The translations under genes and the position numbers were made by a program. From NCBI GenBank assembly GCA_010015655.1, contig ML976668.1, positions 1,088,066 to 1,152,065 of the forward strand: DNA of 64,000 bases. Reading direction: 5' to 3'. A model generated the notes under the pieces. That model was not told the DNA's origin. It ran no database searches and worked only from the letters and a program-made list of their open reading frames with translations. The DNA is from Bimuria novae-zelandiae CBS 107.79. Lineage: Eukaryota > Ascomycota > Dothideomycetes > Pleosporales > Didymosphaeriaceae. Numbering within the stretch: position 1 is the first letter of the stretch; every line of letters starts with the position of its first letter. Below are positions 33,890-46,100 of this stretch, in pieces.

Positions 33890-35065
33890 CTACTAATAAC
33901 CTATAGACTTAAAATTAAACGTTAATGTCTGCTTTAGTATCGTTAAAAACGGCACGGCAGGCGGCCTGGAGTTGGACTTAAGGAGACCATTAGCCACCCC
34001 TAGAACCTTTAAAGAGCGAAGAAGACGAAGAAAGCGATAATACTTTAAATAATCCTATTATTAGACCTAAAACTAATTTAGTTTAATCCGCTAACCTAGT
34101 AATAGCTTTTTAGAACCAATTACGTCAAATGCAAGCACCACTAGAGTAATTAACTAGAGAATCCTAAGCTAGGGACTAAGCCCGGCCTATAATTAAATCA
34201 CCCCTGATAGTCCTCCGATACCAGTCCGAATCTCCCGCCACTATTATGGCAAAGCTATCCGAGCGAACTCCCAAGATAGAATCCCTAATTAATAAGAAAG
34301 AACCTACCTTTCCTTAATAGTAAGCATCAATTAGGGACTGTCTTAAGATTAACGCAGATTACTATCCGAGTGAACGCGCTCGCATGGCATTAGTATAGGG
34401 ACATACTTCTAGTACCGCTCGCGAATATTTGGAACCCTAGTACCTAGCTACTTTAGATACGTTACGGTTTAAGAATGCTGAGGAGATAATTAAACTACTA
34501 TTATCCTTCTTTATATCTAGTAACAAGGAAGCTAAGTACCGGACCACGTTCTAACGCTTAGAGATAACCTCTAAGGAAACTTTCCCTACCTTTAAGGCTA
34601 AGTTTATTAGTGCAGCAATCCGAGGCAGAGTTTATAAGGATAAATAGTCTCTATTCCTATAGGAAAAGATAACACCATCCTTAAGGGCTCTAAATATAGG
34701 GTTTAAGCACCTGTGGAATAATTCCTTTAAGAAAATAGTGGCCCACCTAATAGCCTTTAACTTAGAAACGCGGAATGCACTAACAAGTCCCTTTACCTAC
34801 TTTATAACTAGTACAAATTAACCTCTGCGTCAGAAGAACTATAAGGAAGAAATTCACCCTAGTACCCTAACTAAGATACTATACAGGCCTATTAAGGAAT
34901 CTACTCTAAATACGCCCCAAGACAGGACAGTCCTGCCGTCGTAACCTCTAATAACACAAACAAGTTCTAACACTTGCTATAACTACAAAAAGTTAGGACA
35001 CTTTGTTAAAAATTGCCCTCAACCCCGCGTCCGCGAGATTAGAGTGGAACTAGACTCTAATTAAG
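33890..35065 (+). pseudogene. Ty3 gag remnant with damaged zinc knuckle
   Basis: The capsid-like part can be read through stops, for example RDCLKINADYYPSERARMALV and KETFPTFKAKFISAAI. The nucleocapsid box near 34975-35020 reads CYNYKKLGHFVKNCP, where the CX2CX4HX4C pattern has its second Cys replaced by Tyr (TGC to TAC). That is a RIP-type change that would abolish zinc binding. Start is approximate. Confidence 0.75.
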
Positions 35066-35139
35066 AATACGTTAATGCGGATAAGGAAGCATCCCCGGGA
35101 AACGAAGACGCCTAGGAAAAGCCTCCGCCCTAGGTATAA

Positions 35140-38100
35140 GCAAGTACGACCTTTCTAATATAGATTTATCGAAGTTACTAGGAGGTCCTCACTTTCGAAC
35201 CCCCCTCGTACTCTATTTAAACGGGTACGGGATCTAACTTAATACCCTTGTTAACACTAGTGCCTAAGGTTTTCTTTTTATTAATTCTTAAATTGTAGCT
35301 TCTTTATCTTAGTCCCTTTATGTTCCTATCCAAAAACTACCGTACCGCATTATGGTTCGAGGGTTCTCGAATAAGATTCGTGCCCTAGTGGACCAATACA
35401 TTCGTTTACACATAAGGATAGATGGGCGAACAATCCGTAACTACCCCTTTATAGTGATAGACTTAGGAACACAGGACTGTATCTTAGGACTCTAATAGCT
35501 TAAGCGCTTTAAGCTTTAATTAGATATAGAGCAGAATTAGATCTTATAGCTAGCAAAGTATCCTAAGACCTACAATCCCTCTAAAACTATCTTAATGTAG
35601 CTAGAATAACTAATTTAGAACTTAAAGGTGCAGCAAGACATTCGTCGCCAGGATATCCTATAGGAACAGGAACAATATCAGATGAAGAACAGCCCCACAG
35701 TTAATTACATTAAGGGCCTTATTCGACTGCCTCATCCTCTCCCTCCAAGTAGGAAGACAGTACCCCTAATTTCTCAGGATCCCGCTCCAAAACCTGCCCG
35801 TTCCGCATCCGCTCCGCAGGCGATGCGGATGCCCACAATTACTCTTATCTTAGCAAACGCCTTTCACTTTAACATGAAAAAGCTAGTTAACGAATTCTTT
35901 ACTACTTCTCTGTACGAAATCGAACGCCTGTTAGACTATATACGAACTTAACGCTACGCTAAAGATCCTAAGAATACTTATCTTATTAAAGAACGACTTC
36001 CCTAGATATACTATTAGTATTAGGATGTGTTTAGTAAGACTGCGGCCGATAAGCTGTCCTCGCGCCAACTATATAACCATAAGATTATGCTCACTAAACC
36101 CCTTCCAAACAACTACAGTCCTCTATATAAATCTAGTCTAGAAGAACTAGAGGCCATTAAAAAGTACGTTCTAAAACATCTTTAAAAGGGATTTATTAAG
36201 TATAGTCGAAGCCCTTTCGCGTCTCCTATCCTTTGTGTACAAAAGCTAAACGGAGATTTTCGAATATGTGTAGACTATCGCAAACTTAACCTTCTGACCT
36301 AAAAGGACTCCTACCTAATTCTAAGAATTAACGAACTTTTGGCTCGCCCCTCTAAGGCTAAGATATTTACTAAATTTAATATCTAAGCTGCCTTTAATAA
36401 AATTCGCATAGATCCTAAATTAGAAGAGTACACTATATTTCGGACCCGATACAGATCTTACAAGTGCAAGGTATTGCCTTTTAGGTTGTATAATAGACTA
36501 GCTACCTACCAGCGATACATAAATAACATTCTTATTAATTATCTCGATAACTTTTGCATTGCGTACCTGGATGACATCCTTATTTATTCCGACACCGTCG
36601 AGGAACACATTAAGCACGTTTAGAAGGTGTTAGATCGTTTCTAGAAAGCCGGCCTCCAAGTTAACATCCTCAAAAGTGAATTCCATGTGACTCGGACCCG
36701 ATACCTAGGTTATATCCTTACCAATACTGGTATGGAGGTAGATCTAGCCAAGGTAGAAGCACTACGGAACTAGAAAGCCCCTACAACCGTAATAGGTGTG
36801 AAGTCGTTCCTTAGATTTGCTAGGTTCTATTAGTAATTTATTAAGGACTTCTCCTATATTACGAAACCTATTAGTACCCTGCAAAGTCCTTAAATCCTAT
36901 TTAAATAGAGTTCGGAGTGTGAAGTTGCCTTCTAGTAAATTAAACAGGCGTTACTGGCTATCCCCACCCTCTATTACTTCGACCCTGAACTACCTACTAG
37001 GGTAGAAACAGACGCATCAGACAGAGTAATTGCAGGAGTACTATCCCAGGAACATCTAGATGGAAAAGTTCAACCAGTGGCATTCTACAGTCATGTCCTA
37101 ACCGGATCCGAACTAAACTAGGAGATCCATAATAAAGAATTATTCGCTATTATTACTGCCTTTATTAAGTAGCGCGCAGAACTCGCTTCTACCTAAACTA
37201 TAATCTAAGTTCTTTTAAATTATCAATCCTTAGAATACTTTATAACTACTAAGGTCCTTAATGCTCGTTAAGTTTGCTAGTACGAAATGCTATCCTCGTT
37301 TGACTTCTAGATCGAATACACGCCAGGTAAAAGCAACGCTAGAGCTAATATCTTAAGTTAACGAGAATAAGATCTTACGGACTTTAAGGCTATTTAAAAT
37401 GATAATCGTAGCCGAGTATTCCTAGGGCCCCATCGACTTGACCCCCGAATTAACTCCGACCTGGCCTAGACCTACATTAAGAAGTCTAATGCCGAAGTCG
37501 ACGTGTTCGCCTTATTAACTAATAAAGACATTATAAGTCTAGATTCTTATTAACTTATTAAAGCCTTGCTGCAGGAGAACCGCCTCGGATTTATTACAAA
37601 ACGCCAGTCCCTACTAGAGAAATATTAGATTTATAACAGTCTTATTCTATACAACGACAGACTGTGCGTCCCTCCCGAATCTACTCTGTGTACCCGCCTT
37701 ATCCGGGAAATCCATAATTAGAAGTCAACGGCTTATCCAGGTTATACAAAAACCTACTAGTTGCTCTCTCGAAAGTACTACTAGAAGGGAATAGAAGCTA
37801 CCTATAAGCGGTATATATAAAACTGCATTCCCTGCCAACGTGCACACCCAAGGCAGACCCCTACTCTAGGGTTTTTACATCCGTTACCTATCCCTAATAG
37901 GCCTATACAACATCTGTGTATCGACTTTAAGGAATTTCCTAAGGACAGGGCCAGATACGATTAGATCATGGTAGTTATCAATCGTTTGTCTAAACAAGTA
38001 GTATCTATTCCTTGCCATAAATCAATTAATGCCCGCGAAATGGCTAACTTGTTCGTATAATAGGTGTACTAATTCGGACACACTCCGGAGTCTATTGTCT

Positions 38101-38985
38101 CTAATCGAGGTCCTCAGTTTATTTCCACATTCTGGTCGGAGTTTTGTTAGATTATAGGCGTTAAAGTGAAGCTATCTACCGCGTACCATAAAGAGACAGA
38201 TGGCCAGACAGAAATCATAAACAAGTATATCGACCAGAGGCTACGCCCCTTCGTATCCTACTACCAGGATAACTGGAGTTCACTTCTACCCCTGATCGAT
38301 CGAGCGCAGGTTACTCTACCCCATTTGGCTATTGGCATGTTACCCTACCAGATCCTGTATGGCTCCGAACCCCGTTAAAGTTAGGATTGGAATCCTACCT
38401 TATTCATCAAGCCCCAGGATTATTTAAATATTAAAGATACTTAATTGCTAGCCAAACGAATGCATGCCGCTTGGCAGCTAGCGAAGGAAAATATGGAACG
38501 AGCACAAGACTAAATGCAATCCGTAATCAATTAACACCATCGCCTAGTTAACTAGAAAGTTGGCAATATAGTCTACCTAGACGCTTGCAACCTTGCAGTG
38601 TCAAGACCCAGCTAAAAGCTGTCTAACAAGTAGGAGGGCCTATTTAAAGTAATAGAACAAGTTAGTTACTTATACAGACTTAAACTTCCTTTAGGGTCCC
38701 GAATCTATAATGTCTTTGCTCCGAATCTCCTCTACAAAGATCCTCAAGACCCACTACTAAGACAAGAAGCTCCAAAACCGCCAGGTGTCCCTATTAATAG
38801 AGTAGAGGAATAGGAAGTTGAGGAGATCTTAGCTAGTAAGCTATCCTAAAATACCTTTAAATACAGAGTTAAGTAGGTAAGACATAACCTAGATCCAGTA
38901 TAGTACCCTGCATCGAACTTCATGGGAGCCCCCTACAAGTTAAGATAATTTCACGACAAGTATCCGAATCGCCCCGGACCTCCAA
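35140..38985 (+). pseudogene. Ty3 pol remnant: PR-RT-RNH-IN-chromodomain
   Basis: Protease near 35250 reads VNTSA-GFLF where a V-D-T/S-G/A core is expected. RT reads [24 protein letters not shown] and YLDDILIY (about 36565). RNase H follows with VETDASD near 37005. Integrase has a zinc-binding CIPCQRAHPRQTP near 37840 and LCIDFKEF. It then has VSNRGPQF (Asn at the second Asp position) and YHKETDGQTE with the Glu. The end reads EVEEILASKLS then KYRVK and YPASNFMGAPYKLR, a chromodomain. Such domains steer integration to H3K9-methylated heterochromatin. Many TAG/TAA stops. Confidence 0.88.
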
Positions 38986-39093
38986 AGGCATTGAGTCAGT
39001 GGATTCACTCATAGGAACAAGGAACAGAGTAGCAGGCCTAAGAGTTTTGAATTCTAATAGTACAAGAAAGAAAAGAAAGAAAAAAACAAAATT

Positions 39094-39686
39094 CTACTCC
39101 TTATCTGAATTAGAGGGCTTAGGTAGAGCACCCTTAAGGGCAGCAGGCGCCTTCCCCTTCCCCTTACCCTTTCCCTTCCCCCGACCCCCCTCCGAAGCCG
39201 TCCTTATAGTGTCATGAAGATCATCCACTGCCTCCTCCACACGCCGCAGACGATCCTCCACCCGCACAGAAGCAGAATGCTGCGCGAGCAGCAATTCCAC
39301 AGAAGTCAGCACAGCCTCACCCGCCCAGGTGACCTGCACAATTATGCCCAGGTCCTTCGCAGCCTTGTCGAGCGCGGGTCGGAGGTCAGTAGCGTCCTCC
39401 CCGCTGGCCCCCTCCTAATCCCGCAAGGCCCTCCTAAAAGTCCGAAATTCGGACTCTACGAAGTCGGGCACCTACCTAATCTGTCATCGAAGCGGACTAG
39501 AATTAGAATCGCTATACTTACAAGGTTGCACGTCTCGTTCTAAGAGGTGCAGTAGCTGCACTTTTTGGAGGACAGCTTAGGGAACTTGTAGTTGGGCACG
39601 TTGCCGCAACCAAACGCACGCACACAGCGCAGACAGATAACTCGGTACTCTTCCAGAAGCGCTCCGAGAGGAGCGCGGATAGGCAT
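39094..39686 (-). pseudogene. Antisense intron-containing gene inside the Ty3 element: zinc-cluster-like plus coiled coil
   Basis: On the strand opposite to gag-pol, an ATG at 39686 opens exon 1 (39686-39522). Then comes a 41-bp intron (39521-39481; GTAAGT donor, CTAAT branch site, ACAG acceptor) and exon 2 (39480-39094). The phase is preserved and the total is 183 codons. Residues 18-53 hold six cysteines spaced C-x2-C-x5-C-x15-C-x2-C-x6-C, close to a fungal Zn2Cys6 cluster. Residues about 95-150 look like an amphipathic or coiled-coil helix (VEDRLRRVEEAVDDLHDTI). The tail is a Gly-Lys repeat. Three in-frame TAG codons (49, 58, 77) are each one transition from CAG or TGG. GC stays near host level, unlike pol. 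I do not know its function; a regulator or host-derived passenger gene is possible. Confidence 0.65.
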
Positions 39687-40111
39687 TGTGAACTAAGATA
39701 GCTATTAGCAGCACGAACACCTCCGAGACGGTCCTAAATACCTACTAAAGTCGAATTGTTGTGGGTTAACGAAGAAAGAACTAAGTCCTTAAAACCTACC
39801 TCTTTATGCCTCGCCAATTGCGGCTCTGTTCATTTATAGAAAAGAGCGACCCCTCACCTGCAAACACTTACAAGATTACATTATATGGGCATGCTACGTA
39901 ATTACGTAGCTACTCCGAACATGGTCCTGTTCAGGTGGCTACGCGCACAACCAGCGAAACAAGATAAACGGAAATTAACTAATTAGTAGAGTTATAATTA
40001 CTACCGCAACATCACTAACTGCGCTGGTTGCCAGAAACAGCTAAAACGCGCGAAACAATTCACACACGGCATAGATAAGGGACTATCTGCAAGTTATAAA
40101 GGAGGGGGTAG

Positions 40112-40497
40112 TATAACAGGAATAATCGCTCGTCGACACGAGAACCCTTGGCCAGTCAAGACAGGATTCGAGATCATCCAAAAACCGACACTCATCCGTA
40201 TCGGACCAATTTCGGATCTATCAGACCGATGGGGAACTACGAATCCGATTCGGACCTATTTCGGATCCATTAGACCAACGGTCAACCTATGGCAGTTATG
40301 TGCTAGCTAGCCATCTGGGAAGAGGTGTATTTAGAGGAGCTTAGGGCCTTTATAGTTCAGTACCTTTTCCGTATCCTTTCGTACCAGGCCTATAGGCACT
40401 TAATTCATTCGAGGCTACATTCTTATACACGCACTCCCACATGCCTCTGCTAAGAGATACGCCAACATCGATTCTTTGAGTGACCTGCGCCGATACA
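40112..40497 (+). repeat. 3' LTR of the Ty3 element
   Basis: 386 bp, preceded by the polypurine tract and followed by the GTACT duplicate. Its terminal TG is mutated to TA. Confidence 0.93.
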
Positions 40498-40502
40498 GTA
40501 CT

Positions 40503-41100
40503 AAAGGTGGTTACACTTTATAGGCTTCTATTAATACTAGCTATTTACTCTATATAGGCACTTATAGCTTATATTAGGAGTGCGCCTTCTAAGCGTAGCG
40601 TATATATCTGCGTGCTTAGTTATTTAGTCAAGCTGCGCGAGCCAGCGAGCGTATCCTTCTAGAGATAGAGTTTCTACTACGCCTAGTTATAATAGGTTAT
40701 TAAGCTCTTTCTAAGCCTACTTATAGTTATATTATAGTGCTAAGCGTAGGAAATCCTTTATTAGCAGCGTACCCTTTATCTTTAAGAAATCTAAGAGCAC
40801 AGCGTTGGCGTGTGCGCGGTTCTATTTGGATAGCTATTTAGTTATGTCTGTTGTTCTGCTGCTCTGTAGGCGTAGGGTGACCTCTCTATATGTATGTCGT
40901 ACCTGCTCCTTCTAATTATTATCGCTTAAACAGAGATTATTCTTAAGTTCTCTAATTAGCGCCTATAGCGTCTACTACTTACTTAATTATAGTATTATAA
41001 GCTTTAGCCTTTATAAATTAACTATAATATAGACTTAGTTTTAGAGTGCCTAAAGCTTTATTATAAGCTAACTATAAATAGTAGACTCTAGCTTATAGCG
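40503..41100 (-). pseudogene. Gag-like remnant of the 172-bp-LTR element
   Basis: On the minus strand a readable frame with few stops gives EQVRHTYREVTLRLQSSRTT, then RAHANAVLLDFLKIKGTLL, and later VETLSLEGYARWLAQLD. Helix-rich, charged, without cysteines; it resembles capsid-type gag of Copia elements only in general character. The opposite-strand Ty3 element interrupts it at 40497. Assignment to gag is inference from position next to an LTR. Confidence 0.35.
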
Positions 41101-41456
41101 CTTAAGCTATTATGCATAAGACTTGCCTTTAGTATTTATATTTAGTAGCTTTAGAGCCTAGTCGTGTATATTTATCTACTTAGAAGCCTTAAGGTTAATA
41201 TAACTTTATATTTCTTAAGCTTTTACGTAGTACTTAAGCTACGCGTACTAAAATAGAAATAAATTATAATTTATAAGTTAGTTACTTACTAGGAGCTTTA
41301 TAGTAGTTATTATATAGTTTAGCTCTATTATAGGTTATAAGCGTCGAGACGTGAGCGTAAAAATAATAAAGAGTAAAAAATAGTTTACTACTATAATTAT
41401 TAGCTAGTGTAAAGCAAGTATATTATAAAGCGTTATAAAAATACTAGGCTTATAAT

Positions 41457-41628
41457 TATAGCGTATAGTTACAACGATTAGGGAGCTTAAAAATAAAGTC
41501 TATTAAGGAGAGGAAGCTCTATAATAACTAATTATTTATAGGTTTAGGGGATCGCGTGCTTGGCTACTTGGCTGCTTGGCTTAACCCTAGCTAGCGTAAA
41601 AAGCTCTAGTAAGGTGCCTTTTGCAACA
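41457..41628 (-). repeat. 172-bp LTR, right copy (5' LTR in the inferred orientation)
   Basis: Partner of 32484-32655. Its first bases TATAGCGTATAG correspond to TGTGGCGCACAG with RIP-type changes. Followed by the CTATT duplicate. Confidence 0.85.
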
Positions 41629-43164
41629 CTATTATTATTAGTATTTTTAATAACTTAATAGTGTTATTACTAAAAGCGTTTATAAAGATCTTCTAGTTAT
41701 TTAATACTATCTTAAAGCGTTAATAGAGCTTTTCGACGTATTAAGTAGCTATATAAAAGTTAACACTATACTAAGTAATAACGTTAATACTTATAATTTA
41801 TAGCTATACTAGTAAAAAGTATAACCTAATTATTTTTTAAACCACCTTTAGTATTTTTTTTAATGCTAATAGCGCCTAGCGTATTTCTTTTTACTTTAAG
41901 GGCTACTAAGCGTGTATTGTTAGCTATATAAAATTAATGTTAAAGCGCTCTTTAGATGGCTTTTTATAGGTAATAAATATATTACTTATTTAAAATTTTA
42001 TTTTTATAGCCTACTTCAAGATCTCTTTTATTATTATTTTTATTATTTTAATAGTCCTAGCGCAGCCAACGCCTTTAGATTTAAAATATTTAAGTATAAG
42101 TATTATATTAAAAAGGTTATTATTCTAGATAATATAATAGCTAGCTAAAAAAAGTCTTTCTTTAGCGTTGTCCTTAGTAAGTATAAGAGTAATAGAGATA
42201 AGCTTTATTAAAGTTAAAAATTTACTAGTAGCATTAGCGTTAGTAATTTTAATTAAATTAATAGATTTTCTACTATAGGTATAAAAAAGCTAGTTAAGTA
42301 TTACTTTATTATTTACTAAATACTAGATCTTATAGCTCTTAGGTATAGGCTTTATTTTAATTATTACTTTTTCTAACGCGTGTCTAGTAAATTTTATAAT
42401 TACCTTATTAACGTAAAGGTACTTACTAGGTATCTAGTATAATAGCGAGCGCTTGCAGAGAAGCTAAAAAAGATCCTAAATATAGCTAAATAAAAAGTAA
42501 AAACTCTACTCTACCTTAGTATAATATAGGTATTAATCTAGTACTACTAGCGCTGACGGGATATAAAGTTATTAATTTTATATATAGAAGTGTTTTAGTA
42601 GCCCTTCTCTTAGCACTCTACTAACGAGGGCTCCTAGTAGACGCCTATATAAATAATAATTATAAAATACGTATATAGCTTTATTAAAGATATTAGTTTC
42701 TAGCTATAATAACTACTAGGCGTTACTACGCGGAGCGCCTTAGTATACTAATTTATATAATATACTATATAGCGTATAATGTTAGTAGAGAAGTAAAAAT
42801 TAAATAAGATAAATAAATTATTATAATTAATATTTTTTGGTAGGTAAGCCTCTCTAAAAATATATAAATTACTAATACTAAGAAGTTTCTAATTAGGTAG
42901 TAGATTTACTAGTAAGTTAGGCTTTTTAGCGTTAAATTTACTATATTTTATATATTTTATAAAGTTAAGATTATTGCTAAGTAGGCTAGTAGCTTTTAGC
43001 ATGTTTATAAGTATAGGCAATTTTAAAAAAAGGCGCATTTTAGCTAGTAAATAGAAATTACTAATATCACGATATAGATTTGGTGTTTACTTGGCAGCTG
43101 TCCTGATTGGCCATTTCCATGTGGCCCGTGTGCGGCAGATTTTGGCTATGCGGAGGATATAGGT

Positions 43165-46100
43165 CGGATGAAATTCTGGCACTTTTGGTGTGGCGTGGGC
43201 AAGAAGGGTCGGACTCACGATAGAAATTATCTTGGATGGAATTACGCGGTTACTGCGCCCAGTTCACTGTATAGTCCATTTTCGCATTGTCATGAGTTTA
43301 TCATCGCGCTGGTGCGAAGAGTTATTTCGTAGATGTTAAGTACTTGGGTTTCGTACGGAGGTATAATGTCACGGTGAGCAGAGCGATGAGCGGACAGTAC
43401 GCAGTGGAAAAGATTATGGGATTGAACTGAGGTTGTACTATCTAGGAGCTACAGAAGGTATAGGTGCGCAGGCACAAACAACGCTAGTCCTAGACAGGTG
43501 TAGTACTCTCAGAAAGGTGAGTAGCAACCAAGCAAGGGTAGGAGTAACGATCTCATAGGGTAGGAGCCATAAACCGTGACATATAAAGTGTCTACGAACT
43601 GAGATCGAGCTAGCGTACAGTGTTGGCCTCGTTCAAGTTCTCAAGGGTAACTTTGGAGGTCAGGAAAACTTACGTAGTTCATTCTCGGGGCTCTGCCATC
43701 GCCCATCTCGACTTTCCTGAGCCTAAGTAGTACTACATGGCGTCTTCGCTTCTGGCCGCAGTAGCGGCTACAAAGTGAACGAATTGATGATGAGGGACTA
43801 CAGGTAAAGAAAGTCTCTTAGTTTGTATACTATGATAGCTTCGGGTTACTGGAGGTGACAACACAACACCCTGTATGCATTATGTACCGTCTATCTCATG
43901 CCAAAAAGCACTTCAAAACTTTACAGGGCCATGGATGCTCGCTACACCCGGGCGCAGTACCGCGCATAGGGGCGTGCGGGCTCCGTAATACTAGAACTTT
44001 CCAAATTCATGCTATGAAATGTTAACAAGATTATTTTAGCCTTTAACAGACAAATTTCAAGGCGTAACTGAGCTCTTTTAAGGCTGAAATCGGAACATTC
44101 TAGTAATATAGACTCCATATGGCGTGCTACTGAGTGGCGGCACAGGTTAGCCTAAAGGTGAGATGCTTAACAAAAGGTGCAGACTAATTTTGTTAAATAA
44201 ATTCTACAGAGAAGCTGCTCTCCCATTATTACCGCTAACCCAAGTGGCTAAATTCCTCGGGAGGTCAGGCAACGTCCACCCTGACTTCAGTCCTCATGAG
44301 GGCGCAGCATTTTCTCCTAAATACCCTCTACTTAAAATATTTTCCCATCACATTCTCGAGGTCTTTCCTCCCACGGGTCTTCCACTTAAATTAAAATGCG
44401 CCTACTACTTGGCATACTAGAGCGGAGAAAGCTATACAAATAGCAAACATGGTATACGGAAACACAAGACATAGCTGCCCTTCTTTTACGTATGCGTCTG
44501 AATTCTACATAAACTTCAAAGTGAACTAGCTTTATTTATTCATTCACAATTAAGTGAGACCGGAGAAATTTATTCAAGACTACTTGTCCGGCAGCGAGGA
44601 AAGCGAAGGACGGGGACGCCGTTAACACGTCTAGTATGCAAGAAGGCGCCGGCTTACTAAAGTCTTCTAGGAGCTCAGGCAAAGAGGATTTGGTGGATAC
44701 GCAATTACATGCAGGCTGAGGCAGTATGACTCGCTTTTCAAAAGCAACAAGACATGAGGAAACGATTGTTCTGTATCTGGGGCGATAAGAGCTGTGGCTA
44801 ACAGACATCTTCTCTCTCCCTAACACTTTTATTCAATCGCATCGAAGAGATATCTACGCACTGACGCCCGTACGAGCAGTCTATCTATTCACAAAAACAA
44901 CGCACTATCAGTGCTAAACGCACTATCAGCACAATATATGAAATATCTCATCCAGGCCGTCATGAAAACCGAGAAGTACAGCTAAAAGAGTCGACCAAGT
45001 GCTTCGACTCAGGCGCTGGTCCATCACTATACACAATATTCTCCCCGAGCCTTATTCGTCCCAGCGACCTCTTTCTCGACCTACCTCACCCGAACCAAAC
45101 TAGTGTTCCTAAGACGTGCCAGCCCCGCGACGAGATGCAGCCAGACGCCACACAGCTTCATCCAGACGCAGGGTTCCGAGAGGCGCACGTCGGAAACGTT
45201 AGCAGTATTGACAGCTGAAACATCTGTCCTCGTCCCAGAGCTGAGTCGCGTACGAGGATTCCATTTACGATGTGATAGTGGCGTGTATATCCTTCGCGTT
45301 GCGGAGATGACGCGACGCGTAGGAATAAGAGAAAGTTTGGGGATCGTTGTGTAACATCCGACGTCAGACGCAGGGTGAACCTTGCCTAGAAGAGATGTGT
45401 TTCGTACCTTTGGTAGCCCTGGTAGAAGAATCGATATGCTATGTTGCCTTAGGATATGCATTGTAGAAACCGACTGTGCGAAGCTGCTGGTTGTCCGGAT
45501 GGTGTCTATTTCGGGAGCAGCGTGCATCTGTCAGCGTGAGGCAGACGCATAAACAGCAGCGCCCAGGTCCCATAGTATCGACGAAAATGTCCGAACATGT
45601 CGTCCACGAGTTCCCAGCGTCGTTTTCGACACCTGTGTTAGCGTATAGACCTCAATTGCGACCCATGCCATCCACGTCCACCCCAGCACTCTCCGTTCAT
45701 GCCGTGCGGACCCCCATAGGCGCCCCGCCTCTTTCACCTCCATCCGTCATTATCGTACCAGGGTCATCATAACAGCAATCGACGCCCTCCGCCAACCTTC
45801 CCAATACTGCAATCCCCCCAAACGCTTTCGACGTCAAAACCCATAGAAGGAAGCATCCTCACGCACAGTGACGCCACTCCCGCCTTCAAACGAGATTTTC
45901 AGCACACGGAGAATTGACCTGCCCGCGCGTTCGGCATGCAGCTTTTGATACTGTTCAGAGGCGAGATATCGGAGCGGCGGCGCGGATGTGCGCGTGGCGT
46001 ATTTTCCACGAATAGGGTGTGGGCGTGGGGTGACGGTGTGAAACGGAAGCGAGTTGATGTGCAAATGGGGGCTGTTATGTAGCGCGTTGTGTTGGAGTAC

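Larger units (their letters stand above)
33285..40497 (+). mobile_element. Ty3/Gypsy chromovirus-type LTR retrotransposon, full length
   Basis: Two 386-bp LTRs (33285-33670 and 40112-40497) begin TGTAACAGGAACAATCGCTC and end CTG-CGCCGATACA. The first dinucleotide of the 3' LTR is TA instead of TG. The target duplication GTACT lies at 33280-33284 and 40498-40502. A polypurine tract (AAAGGAGGGGGTAG) directly precedes the 3' LTR. Internal order on the plus strand is gag with zinc knuckle, protease, RT, RNase H, integrase and chromodomain. An extra gene lies on the minus strand before the 3' LTR. It is inactivated by RIP-type stops throughout. Confidence 0.95.
32484..41628 (-). mobile_element. 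LTR element with 172-bp LTRs, about 1.9 kb net, probably non-autonomous
   Basis: Direct repeats of exactly 172 bp lie at 32484-32655 and 41457-41628. They begin TGTGGCGCACAG (RIP-altered on the right) and end GCCTTTTGCAACA (altered on the left). CTATT is duplicated at 32479-32483 and 41629-41633. Subtracting the Ty3 insertion leaves about 1.9 kb, too short for gag-pol. A purine tract (AGCTAGGGGG on the minus strand) next to the left LTR suggests that the element is oriented on the minus strand. A gag-like frame is seen in that orientation. Confidence 0.8.
31930..43050 (-). pseudogene. piggyBac transposase remnant, split by LTR elements
   Basis: On the minus strand the segment around 42130-41980 reads ASYYII-NNNLFNIILILKYF then KSKGVGCARTI. 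This resembles the family block DN-F-S-x-x-LF-x-L-x-x-KG-x-G-x-x-GT-x-R. Beyond the insertions, 32200-31960 reads GEGKTCVYYATSRRK and then RSSFSYRAYRLPLYRLEE, resembling the C-terminal cysteine-rich zinc region of fungal piggyBac proteins with some Cys changed to Tyr. Frames are heavily interrupted. Confidence 0.55.
31746..43164 (-). mobile_element. piggyBac-like transposon, outermost shell of a three-level nest
   Basis: An inverted repeat of about 62 bp marks both ends. The left end reads ACCTTTATCCCCCGTATGGC and the complement of the right end ACCTATATCCTCCGCATAGC. The inner parts share CCAAAATCTGCCGCACA. Differences are nearly all C/T or A/G, with the left copy more degraded. The interior (31810-32483 and 41634-43080) is AT-rich with piggyBac transposase remnants on the minus strand. 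No clear TTAA duplication is visible, so the end bases are provisional. Without the nested LTR elements it is about 2.3 kb. Confidence 0.6.

Noticed and set aside
38166..38378. 70-codon frame with integrase sequence as a separate gene
   Set aside because: It is an uninterrupted piece of the Ty3 integrase between RIP stops, not an independent gene.
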